Source of the DNA: Eleusine coracana subsp. coracana
Lineage: Eukaryota; Streptophyta; Magnoliopsida; Poales; Poaceae
NCBI GenBank assembly: GCA_032690845.1
Contig: CM064424.1
Location: 50,915,511-50,979,510, forward strand
DNA: 64,000 nucleotides
Direction of reading: 5' to 3'
The notes beneath the pieces were generated by a model. It worked only from the letters and a program-made list of their open reading frames with translations, made no database searches and had not been told where the DNA came from. A program made the translations under genes and the position numbers. Shown here one piece after another: positions 34,698-45,384 of this stretch; the stretch's first letter is position 1; each line of letters opens with the position of its first letter.

Positions 34698-35389
34698 TGA
34701 AGGTGCATCTAGGCCCCTAATTTGATTTTGGTGATTGGCGCCAATACAATTAAGAATGGACTAACCTTTTGATGAGCATGTGTGTAGAAAATAGTTCAAA
34801 TATCAATGACAATGTACATTGGAACAAAAAGGGGAGAAAAGAAGATTGAAAAAGTGCTTCAATGATGAAATTCAAAAATATGCTCAAAAATAAAGTTCAT
34901 GAAGTTTTTCTTTAATTTTTGAGTATAGGAAAAGTCGTACTATCAAGAGGGACACAAAAGTGTGAAATGATGATGAACTAAGTGCAAAACCCAAATTTCA
35001 TAGCCAAATAAACTTTTCCACGGCAAATTCATCGGACTTGTCTGACCCATCGGACAAGTCCACCGGACTCCAGAACCTTTGCCACCCTGGGTTGTCGAAC
35101 ATGTTCGACGGTCATCAGACTTGTCCGATAACCCTAGGTCCGACCCATCGAACATCTTCGTCGGACTCTAATAACTGCGCCAAAACCCCAGCCATCGGAC
35201 TTGTCCGATGACCATCGGACTTGTCCGATGGTCGACTTGTCCGAGGCATTGGGCAAGTCCATCGGACTCCAGTAGCTTCGCCACCTTGTTTCATTGGACA
35301 TGTCCGATGACCATCGGACAAGTCCGATGGAGATCTGAGAAATGCACATCCAAACATCTCTTTTTCTCCTTGGGCTATAAATAGACCTC
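34698..35389 (+). repeat. 3' LTR of element E, first piece
   Basis: Matches 22090-22761 of the 5' LTR, including the palindrome array and TATA box, then breaks abruptly at GACCTC into element B sequence. The counterpart of 22762-22881 is missing from the window. Confidence 0.9.
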
Positions 35390-38300
35390 GTGGTATGGAC
35401 CGCCCACTCCCGCAGCCGAGGGGTCCTAAGACCAACGCACCTTAACCGTCCTTGATATAAGCGATCTTTAATGCTACATCGGTTTACTAGTGCCCATGAA
35501 ACTAGCATGCATTTGATACTGTTCAAAACTTGATCAAGGGGCCGAGCACGGACGGGTCCTAGGGTGGGCAAGACAGAGCTACCGCAGCCAACACCCATGT
35601 GTTGCTGCAAACCTACACATGCAATTTCCCTGTCCGGCCAAACATCAAAATAAACTTCTTTTACATAAGTTCCATTTTAGTGACCAAGTTTATTCCCTAG
35701 TAATCATGATACTACCGAGACTTATCAATTACGAAGCTTAGCATCTTAGTACCGAACTTTATAAAGAGGAAAACTTTATAAAGAGGCTAATGAAAACTTT
35801 ATAAAAACAACATAGGTCATTTGGGGAAAACATGCAAGTTGGGTTCCAATCAACTCCTATGACCTAATGCAACAATTCAAGCATAGACACTAGTAGTGAA
35901 TTAAACTAGCAAAACTTTATAAAGAGGCTAATGCAAACCGGGGCTTTCCTGGATCCACGCAAGTGTTAGCTACTATAGTCTCTTGGTCCTCAGGCTCTTG
36001 GCCCTGCTGGACGTCGGGCTCCTGCTCCTGAGTGTCGTTACCTATTGATGAACAAGGGTTAACGGTAGTGTTGAAATACCGTTACATGCAATGACATGAT
36101 GAATGCAACAAATGATGGATGCATATTGCATTAGAGTGTGGGTGCCAACAACCTTATTAACAAGTTCTCGAAGCCATATGCTTGAAACAAACAAATTAGG
36201 TTTTCATTATTTCATGTGTGTGGATCATTTCAATTAGGATTGTTATAGCTTGAGAACAATTAAACAAATTAAAATAGTAACAAGATGATTCTGGACTTGA
36301 GTGATTTATCATGAACAGAGACATATATGAAGTGCATTTTTACCAAGTTATAGCCTCTGGACAGTATAATTTTAATTACTAGAATTTATTCAAGTTAAAG
36401 CATTACTTAATTAATAGAATATTAAATACTGCATATTTGACTTAGCCAAAAATCAGGGTGATGCATTAACATGAAACAACAGTGCATGCAAAATATCAGA
36501 ATTAATTTCCATTCCTAGAATTATTAAGGATTTATTTGGTGTTTGGACAAGTTATTTAATTAACTAAATTATATTAACAGAGGCAGTTGGTTATTATTTT
36601 ATTAAAATAAGACACATTATTATGAAGCTAACAAAATTGATTTGAGGTCATTTGGACTAAAAATGAATTTACTATGCATTTTGAAGTTCCATCAGTTTTC
36701 TGGTATTTCCTGGGTTTAAACAATTGACACGTCAGTGCCATGTGGCAGCCACATCAGCGCCAACTGGATGCCAGCTCAGCTGCCAGTCAGCTTTGCTGGA
36801 GCGTGGCGGCATGCCGCCGGGGCTTGCCGGTGGGCTCGCCGCTGGCGACGGTGGGCGACAAAACCTCACCGTGGGAGTGGAAAAATAATGCGGGCGATGA
36901 GGCGAGGAGACTAGGGGGGTTCGTGACGTCGGAAACTTACCGGAGATGGGTCAGCGACGAGCGGCGGCAGAGAGAGGAGGTCCGGCGGTGTCACGGGGTG
37001 GACTCGGGGCAGCAAACCGACTGCGGCCTGCTTCTACAGCATCACGGGGGCACGACGGGGATCGGCATCAGGTCGACGATCATCGGAGAAGGCCGGAAGG
37101 TAGGGCTCACCATGGAGGCGACATGAACACGGCGGTGCAGAGAGGATTGGCCGGGGAAAAGTTCAAGGCCAGTGTTCTTGCTCGAGGAATCAAAGAAGCG
37201 AGGGGTCAAGAGTGATCGTAAGAAGCTTGCGCATCAATGAGAAGAAGAAAGGGGAGACGGGGTTCACCAGGGTCGCCGGAATTCGGGAGCGCGTCGTCGG
37301 CGGCCGTCGGGGAACAGGGTTCGGAGATTCTTCAAATTGTTTGAGCTCACCGGAAGATTGCACGAGCTATTGCGTGGGAAAGCAGCGGGAAGATAGGCGC
37401 GTTCGCTAGTGCTCTCGGTGTGGCTCGGAGGTGAGGGATTTGGCCGGGAAATGAGCTCGAGTTCAGCTCTGGCAATGGCGGAAGATGGTTGGGGGAGAAA
37501 GGAGTGAACAGGGGGGTATTTATAGGCCAAGGGGGCTTGGTTTCTTGGTTGGACACCGGAGGCAGGTGCGCGTGCATGGCTGGAGCAATGCTGGGGCTCG
37601 GGGAGCCGTTGGCGCGGGGGAGAAAGCAGCGCGGTGTGGCAACAGAGGCAGAGCACGGCAGGGGAAAAGCAACTCGCTTGCTTGGCCGGTAGCGGCGTGT
37701 GGCGAGGGAGGAGGGCAGGGTGAGGTGATGGGGCGATCACGCGCGGGCTCTAGTGCTGCTGGGTGACGGGGAGCGGTCGGGAGCCGGGAAATGAGGAGCA
37801 CGGCAGAGTGAAGCGACGCGGCGGTGCAGCATGGCCTTGGGCAGAGGCAAAAGGGACAAGGAGCATCGGCAGCTAGCAGCGGGCATGAGAAAAAGGGAGC
37901 AGGAGTGAGAGGACGGGGCGGTCACGCACGGGGGAGAGCGGCTAGCGCCAGGAACCGGTCGGAGCTTTGGCCAGTGGCCATGGCGGCAGGACTGCGCCGG
38001 CTTCGGGCAAGGAAAAAGGAACACGGAGCCATGGCAGGTAGCGGCGAGTTGCGGGGAGATGTCGCGGCGGGGCGGTGAGTACCGAGGCGGTGGCAGGGAA
38101 TCATGCGGGCGCGCGCACGTTAGAGATGACGGGAGGAAGAAGACAGGGATTTTTGTAGAAAGGACCCCTCGGTTTCAAAAGGATTGCAAAGAGGTCGCTG
38201 GTTTAGTTTTAATTGATTTAAATTACTTCCTTAATTCCAATTAAACTGAAATTTGAACTGTGGGTTAATTAAGATATGAGCAATTCATTTGTGAAGTATT

Positions 38301-38630
38301 TTTGGTCAGACAAGAAATAATTTAATTGGAATTATTAATTAAATTTAAATCAATTCTAGGGTTAAACCATTTAATTAATTGACTTCTTAATGAAATAAAA
38401 TTCTGGTTTTTGGTCCAAAATTCTAATTCATTAATTTCATAATTCTAATGTAATTATTTGGCCCATGTTTTGTAGAAATTTAATTTTCTTCAAAGTTTTT
38501 GCTTGCACGGTTTTATTTTGGCTTGAGGAACTTCCATTTTTAACTTGCCTCTATTATTTCATGCTCATACTTGAGTTCAAAATTTTTGGCAATTTGTGCT
38601 AAGCAAGAAATGAGACACCTGGGTGTCACA
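35390..38630 (-). repeat. 3' LTR of element B, truncated at its 3' end
   Basis: Corresponds to 46223-48548 of the other LTR, plus about 0.95 kb absent there. The 838 bp matching 45385-46222 are missing at the left junction with E. A TATA-like CCTATAAATACCC lies on the minus strand near 37514-37525. A short templated repeat expansion is at about 35763-35810. Confidence 0.9.
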
Positions 38631-38714
38631 GCCCACCCTTCTTAAAGAAATCTCGTCCCGAGATTAAGAATGAAGCAGACTAGAGAGGGGCAAAAATTTA
38701 CCTGTGAATGAAGA
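38631..38714 (-). other. Polypurine tract and 3' UTR of element B
   Basis: On the minus strand AAGAAGGGTGGGC directly precedes the LTR start TGTGACACC. Next to it is the CTCGGGACGAGATTTC motif shared with A and D. Confidence 0.85.
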
Positions 38715-41700
38715 CTAGAATTCCGGGTAATGAGTACTGAGAAATTCTTCTGATTCCCAGGTGGATTCATCTTCTGAGTGACTACTCCATTGTACCTTAT
38801 AGAATTTAATGGTTCTTTTGCGGGTTGTGCGTTCTTTTTCATCAAGGATTTCTATTGGGTGCTCGGAGTATGTGAGGTCCGGTTGAAGATGATCATACTC
38901 TTCCAAGACAACATCAATTGGAGGTTTGAGACATCGTTTCAGTTGAGACACATGAAACGTGTTATGTACTCCAGACAGATTTGGTGGTAACTCCAGCTTG
39001 TAGGTGACTTGATCACATCTGTCCAAGATTCTAAATGGGCCAATGTAGCGGGGTGCTAATTTTCCTTTGATTCCAAATCGTTGAATGCCCTTCATTGGTG
39101 ACACTCGGAGATAGACAAAATCATTCTTGTTGAAAAACAATGGCCTGCGTTGTCGGTTTGCATACTTTTCTTGACGACATTTAGCAGCCTTGAGATTTGC
39201 TTGAATTGTCCGAACCTTTTCTTCTGCATCCTTGACAAGGTCAGGACCAAAAGTTACTCGTTCTCCTGATTCAGACCAATTCAACGGTGTTCTACAACTC
39301 CGACCATAGAGTGCTTCAAAAGGGGACATTTTTACACTCTCTTGGTAACTGTTGTTGTATGAGAATTCTGCATATGGTAAATACTCATCCCAGTTACCCC
39401 CATGTGTTAAGACACATGCTCTAAGCATATCTTCCAAGATTTGGTTGACACGCTCAGTTTGTCCATCAGTAGCGGCATGATAAGCAGAACTTCGGATTAA
39501 CTTAGTACCCAGAGATGCATGCAGTTGCTCCTAAAACCGAGCAACAAACTGTGAGCCACGATCTGTAACAATGGTCTTGGGTACTCCATAGAGACACAGA
39601 ATTCTTGCTATGTATAGTTCTGCATATTGCCGTACGCTATACCTGGTGTTTACTGGTAGAAAGTGAGCAGACTTTGTGAGTCTGTCAACAACAACCCAAA
39701 TCGAATCATGCTTCCGAGATGTGAGAGGGAGGCCAACAATGAAATCCATACTTATATCTTCCCATTTCCAGGCGGGGATACTCAATGGCTGAAGTAGTCC
39801 GGCCCGTTTCAATTGGTCGGCCTTAACTCTCTGACAGGTGTCGCATTCCATGACATATCGAGCAACTTCTCGCTTCATTCTGGTCCACCAGAAATTTTTC
39901 TTCAGGTCCTGGTACATCTTGTTACTTCCAGGATGAATGGAATACTTAGAGTGATGTGCTTCATCCAAGATTTTGCGATGGAGCTCAAAATCCTTGGGTA
40001 CTACTAGGCGGTTATTGAACCACAGAGTACCATCCGAATCTTGTGTGAAGCATTTTGCCTTGCCATTCTTAAGGTTCTCCTGAATATACTTCATTCCAAC
40101 ATCTCTTTTTTGTGCAGCAATGACCTCATCACGAATGGTGGAATGAATACTGAGATTGTTGATCACTAGGGCAGGCAATATATGTAGGCTGGGTTCTGTG
40201 GTACTCGCTTCAATGCTGCGGTCTATCACTAGATTATTGCAGTGTATCTTCCGACTCAGAGCGTCGGTGACCACATTAGCCTTGCCTGGGTGGTAATGAA
40301 TCTCCATATTACAGTCCTTAATTAATTCTAGCCATCGATGTTGCCTCATGTTCAGATCAGTCTGAGTAAATATGTACTTCAAGCTCTTGTGATCTGTATA
40401 GATGTGTACTAAATTTCCGAGCAAATAATGCCTCCAAATTTTTAGGGCAAGGACAACGGCAGCTAGTTCCAAATCATGGGTAGGATAGTGCTCTTCGTGC
40501 TTCCGCAATTGCCAAGATGCATAGGCAATAACACGACCATCCTGCATAAGCACATATCCAAGTCCGGTCCCAGATGCATCACAATATACGTCAAACGGCT
40601 TGGTAATGTCTGGTTGAGCCAATACTGGGGCTGTAGTCAACAATGTCTTCAATTTCTGAAAAGCTTCTTCACAATTGTTGCTCCAATTGAACTTCCTATC
40701 CTTTCTCAGCAGCTCGGTGATGGGTTTGGTCAACTGAGAGAAATTAGGAATGAACCTCCGGTAATATCCAGCTAGTCCGAGGAAACTGCGAACTTGGTGG
40801 ACAGTTTTCGGTGGCTTCCAATCTAGCACATCTTGGACCTTGCTTGGATCTACCGAGATACCTTCGGCTGATACTATGTGACCAAGGAAGGGCACACGAT
40901 CCCACCAAAATTCACACTTACTGAATTTTGCAAACAGCTTGTGATCTCGTAGACGCTGAAGAACAATACGAAGATGTTCAGCATGTTCTTCCTTGGACTT
41001 CAAATAGATAAGAATGTCATCAATGAATACTACCACGAACTTGCCTAGCTCTGGCATGAAGACTGAATTCATGAGGTACATGAAATAGGCAGGCGCATAT
41101 GTCAATCCAAAGGACATCACTAGATATTCGAATAATCCGTATCTAGTAGAGAATGCAGTCTTTGGAATATCTTCCGCTCTGATCTTGATCTGATGATAAC
41201 CCGACCGAAGGTCAATTTTGAAAAAGACCTTGGCACCAACCAATTGATCAAAAAGAATATCAATACGGGGCAGCGGGTATTTATTCTTGATGGTGACTTC
41301 ATTAAGAGGCCGGTAATCAACAACAAGACGCAGAGACTTGTCCTTCTTATTCACAAAAATGGCGGGACAGCCCCAAGGTGAAGTACTTGGGCGAATAAAT
41401 CCTTTTTCCAGCAACTCATTCAACTATTTCTTCAATTCAGCTAGCTCATTTGGAGCCATTTTATAGGGACGTCGGGATATTGGAGAAATACCTGGCTGGA
41501 GCTCAATCTTAAATTCTACATCGCGATCAGGTGGAAGTCCAGAAATATCTTCCGGAAATACGTTGGGATACTCATAGACAATGGGGATGTTCTCAAGTGA
41601 TGGTCCTTCCAAATGATAGATAACCAGATCCCTCGAGGAGATGGTGCTAAGAGAAAGGGTGTCTGGACCATGTAGGGGAGAGTTCAAATGGACCACACGG

Positions 41701-42040
41701 GGCTCTATATCCAACATGGCTCTATGGGTTTTCATCCAATCCATGCCAATAATTAGGTCAATCTCTTGATTATGGAGCATGATAAAATCGGCGGGGTAGA
41801 TTTTCTGATTGATTTCTAGTGGAGCTTTGCTTACTATTTCATTAGCTAGAATTTGTCCAGCTGGGGAACGGACAGTAAAGCACTAATTTATAGTGGTGGT
41901 GTGGAGATTATGTTTTTGCACACAAGTTCTGCTAATAAAATTATGAGTAGCACCAGAATCAAAAAGAGTGAGAACAGGCTAGCGGTAGAGTGAGAGCATA
42001 CCGATCAGCACGGAATCACCCTGGGGAATATCGTCAGCGC
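38715..42040 (-). pseudogene. pol: pol of element B (PR-RT-RH-IN-chromodomain)
   Basis: Protease [12 protein letters not shown] (catalytic Asp at 41959-41961). RT with [32 protein letters not shown] and [12 protein letters not shown]. RNase H with [16 protein letters not shown] and [13 protein letters not shown]. Integrase with [40 protein letters not shown] and, in the C-terminal piece, YNNSYQESVKMSPFEALYGR. The end (HPIEILDEKERTTRKRTIKF...DESTWESEE) is a chromodomain, as in Tekay/Del chromoviruses, where it is thought to target integration to chromatin marks. It is broken by TAG at 41424-41426 (Gln expected) and TAG at 39531-39533 (Trp expected), both without frame change. Confidence 0.9.
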
Positions 42041-43172
42041 TGGTGTAGTTCACTTGGGCACCATGAGGCGGTGCATTCACAGTCTTGTTCTGTGGAGGGT
42101 GCGGATTGTTGTTGTTGTTGTTGTTGCGCTTAGGTGCTGTACATTCTCTGGCGAAGTGGCCGGTGCGACCATAGTTGTAGCACGGGTAGTTACCTACACG
42201 ACTGACAGGCTGGGGAGCACGTGCATTCTGACTTCCCTGCTGCAGGTTGGGTGCACGGTACTGAGTGTTCTGTTGCTGCTGCTGTGGTGCTCGGGGCGGA
42301 AAGTACTGCTGCTGCTGTGGCCTTGGGCGCTGATACTGCTGCTGCGGGGACGTCCGGTACCGCTATCCAGACAGTGAAGTATACACCAGGCGATGCTTCA
42401 CCTGTGGGGCAGCAGAGGCACTAGCAAGGGCCTTCCTCTTGCGCTCATCTTCCTCAACTTGGTGCATGACACCCTCCTAGACAATAGCAGCATTGACCAC
42501 GTCATTGAAGGTGCCGGTTGTCTGCCAGGTCAGACGCTCCTTTAGTGCGGCATTCATGCCATGCAGGAAAGCATACCTCTTCTTCTCCTCAGTGTTGACA
42601 TACTCAGTGGCATACTAAGCAAGATGGTTGAACGCCTCAGAATACTGGAGGACATTCCTCCCTCCTTGTTTCAGGTCCACGAACTCCTGAAACTTCCACT
42701 ACACAAGACCGGCAGGTATGAAATGAGCTCGAAAGGCAATTCAAAACTCATTCCACTCGACACGGGTCCCAGCGGGTAGTGAAGCAACATGGTTCGCCCA
42801 CCAGGCACCAGCAGGGCCCTGGAGTTGCTGGGCGGCGAATAGCACCTTCTGGTGCTCAGTGCAGTCTAGCAGACCGAACTTAGACTCGGTCTGACGCAGC
42901 CAGTGGTCGGCGTCCAGGGGCTCTTTGGCACACTCGAAGGTCGGCGGGTGCGTACCCAGAAAGTCTGAGTAAGTGCACTGTCGGGGCTGGTTGTTGTTGC
43001 GGTTGCCCCCATGTCCAGCCAGATGGGACGTGATATCAACTAATCGGCAGAGCAATTCAGAGTCGTTCTGCAGTCGGTTGAGTGCTACAGCCAGAACATC
43101 TGCTAGCGAAGGCTGAGCATTAGCTCCCTGCTGAGAGCTCTCAGGATCATCCTGATTCCGAGTTCGCACCAT
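42041..43172 (-). pseudogene. gag: gag of element B
   Basis: Starts MVRTRNQDDPESSQQGANAQPSL at ATG 43170-43172, preceded by TTTGTAGC (acceptor-like). The capsid region includes FLGTHPPTFECAKEPLDADHWL and LLDCTEHQKVLFAAQQLQG. A TGA follows VEWNEF near 42740, and later stops break the remaining capsid part. The zinc knuckle near 42143-42185 reads CYNYGRTGHFAREC, so the second Cys is Tyr and zinc binding should fail. A poly-Asn stretch follows. Gag and pol are in one open frame at their joint, unlike A. Confidence 0.85.
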
Positions 43173-43402
43173 GCTACAAATTACACCCTACACATTAGTC
43201 ATTCTTCCAAGTGTTCCATAAGACATAGGTGTATAAACTTGCATGGGTGCTCTAAGGGTTAAGAAATGACAACCATTTTTACAAATCAAAGTTGGTACAT
43301 GGTTATTAAAAAGGATAATCATCACACTAACTCATCCATACGTGCCTTGACGCCAAACTATGGTATTGCGGACGCACTATGGCTCATATACGACCAACTC
43401 AC

Positions 43403-44275
43403 CTACTCCTGGTCTATAACTATCAGCTCGTTGGGTTCTGGCGGTCCCAACGGTTCTTCTGGCGCTCCCGGTTCTATCAGCTCTATACCAACATTTTCGG
43501 CTTGCTCCATCTCTTCATCCACTTGTTTTCCATACTCCATAGGGATCTCATCCCAATTATCTATGATGGGAAGGTGGGTAGCCTTGAAGGCGTCAAATTC
43601 GACTTGAAGCTCATGCAGTTCAAACTCCATGATGTCAGCATCTCCAATAGCTTGGTCACGCTCTTCGATAATCATATCCATCTCTTCATTCTTTGCTTGT
43701 ACTTGCTGGTTTAATTCTGCAATTTCCAGAATCTTGGCTTGCTTTTTGGCTTCGGAAAGCCGAAGTGCGGCCCAAAACATGTCCAGTTGACGATACAAGT
43801 TCTTGCATATGTCAAATAGAGAGAGTCCATAACACTCTGCCACATGTAGCGCTGGACGATACAGTGGGTGGTTTGGATCGAAGACAAAATCCAGACGACA
43901 GTTCCACTCAGGATCTTCCATATTGTCAATGGGTATCAAGGTTACCGGTGTTCCAGTGACCTCGTGCTTGTGGAGTTCGCAAAACAGAGTGAGGGCTTTG
44001 AGGGCAGCAACACTCCAAGTAGTGAGTAGGTCCACGCCAGTGACACTGATAGTCCATGACTCCCATGCCGGTAAGAAGGAATAGTTGGGGGGGACTGTGA
44101 CATGGACTACACAGGAAGTGATTCCATTCTCCTCAATGGTCTTTCCAATGTAGGTGGGAGGGATATCATGTCCATAACCCTGAAGGACACTCCAAAAGAG
44201 TTGAGTCATCCTAGGGATCTCCAGACCATCGGTGATTTCCCAACCCGGTGGAGCTTGGAAATTGTTTTCAGCCAT
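43403..44275 (-). CDS. orf0, extra ORF upstream of gag (element B)
   Basis: Intact 290-codon ORF from ATG 44273-44275 (MAENNFQAPPGWEITDG). Same length as orf0a of A and clearly homologous throughout: PPTYIGK, VPPNYSFLPAWESWTISVTG, GTPVTLIPI, YGLSLFD, a coiled coil around SEAKKQAKILEIAELNQQ, and an acidic tail. That the ORF stays open while its own gag and pol are broken may mean recent activity or chance. The ATG follows CTTGTAG. Function is unknown; the coiled coil suggests self-association. Confidence 0.82.
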   Translation of the reverse strand: MAENNFQAPPGWEITDGLEIPRMTQLFWSVLQGYGHDIPPTYIGKTIEENGITSCVVHVTVPPNYSFLPAWESWTISVTGVDLLTTWSVAALKALTLFCELHKHEVTGTPVTLIPIDNMEDPEWNCRLDFVFDPNHPLYRPALHVAECYGLSLFDICKNLYRQLDMFWAALRLSEAKKQAKILEIAELNQQVQAKNEEMDMIIEERDQAIGDADIMEFELHELQVEFDAFKATHLPIIDNWDEIPMEYGKQVDEEMEQAENVGIELIEPGAPEEPLGPPEPNELIVIDQE

Positions 44276-45370
44276 CTACAAGGGCGAAATCTAAATGAGT
44301 CAGAATCTTCCTTAAGTGAAGTGCATTTCATGTTCAACTTCATAAAATACAGAAACAAATTTTTAGTTTCCATTTTCTAGCCTTAAGGGGTATTAATACG
44401 GAGATGGATTTTTAACAGATTTGGTCTTGACTGTGCGGCAGTTAGAAATCAAGTATTGTGCCTAGAAAACAAAATCTACAGAACTGGTTCTTGGTACCAC
44501 GTTACAATAGACTTTCATAGCCTTTCAGATGGTGTTTGTATTCCAAAAATTCCAAGTAGAACTGGACTTAGGATTTTTGCAAGTTCAGGGACGTGTTGAA
44601 AATAGAGAGTTGACATATTGTTGTTAACTTAATAATTCAAACATGTATTTCGAATTTTGTACTTATCAAACTTGCAAACTTTTATTTCAGAGGTGGGTAA
44701 GTAAGGGGAGAACAAAATTTTAGTTAAGTTATAAGGAATGCAATGATACAAAATTCAATTTATTTACCTAGCGTTCCTCACAACACACACCTATATTGCC
44801 GGTACTTAGCGGCACGAAAATTGGTGACGACCCGCACTCATCACGTAGTCACTAAGTGTTGTACTAACGGTGTTAGTGTACCTGCAGAAAAAAAAAACTC
44901 ATTGCAGAAACATTCAATTAAATTAAAAGAAACTACGAAAATAAGGGTAACTCTACAACGGTTCATGGAACGAACCGCCTTGCGAAACCACGGTTCTTGC
45001 AAGCGAACCAATGCTCATAAACCTATTCTGATGAGCATTACTAATAAAAACTTGGCACGGTTTATGGAAGAAACCGTCTCGTTAAACCATAGCCCTCGCG
45101 AGTGAACTCTACGCTCCAACACTTGTCAAGGAGCCAAAATGAAAAATGTTGGCAACGATTCATGGAAGGAATCATCCCGCAAAGCCACAGTCCTTGCGAG
45201 CGAACTTTAAATGCCAAAAGATGAACCAACTAAAAGCCAACTCAAGCATAACCCGTTAGCATTGTCACCAACCCTAATAACTACTAGGGGCAGTACTAAC
45301 ATATCCTCACACGTAACGTCGTAATTTTTTTTGAAAATACGTTTTAATTGTTGTATTATCATGGACCACG
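44276..45370 (-). other. Leader of element B
   Basis: About 1.1 kb without coding sequence between the primer site and orf0. The half nearest the primer site contains three repeated hairpin units. Confidence 0.65.
44957..45208 (-). repeat. Three tandem hairpin units with covarying stems (element B leader)
   Basis: Units start at 44957, 45056 and 45154, about 100 bp apart and about 52 bp long. In each, a hairpin with constant loop ATGGAA(C/G) has different complementary stems: CGGTTC/GAACCG, CGGTTT/AAACCG and GATTC/GAATC. A second hairpin follows (CTTGC/GCAAG, CTCG/CGAG, CGCA/TGCG) with a loop like AAACCAYRGYYCT. Strand shown is that of the element; the bases quoted are from the + strand. Confidence 0.7.
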
Positions 45371-45382
45371 GCTCTGATACCA
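45371..45382 (-). other. Primer binding site, tRNA-iMet type (element B)
   Basis: Minus strand TGGTATCAGAGC, perfect match, two bases inside the LTR end at 45385. Confidence 0.93.
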
Positions 45383-45384
45383 GC

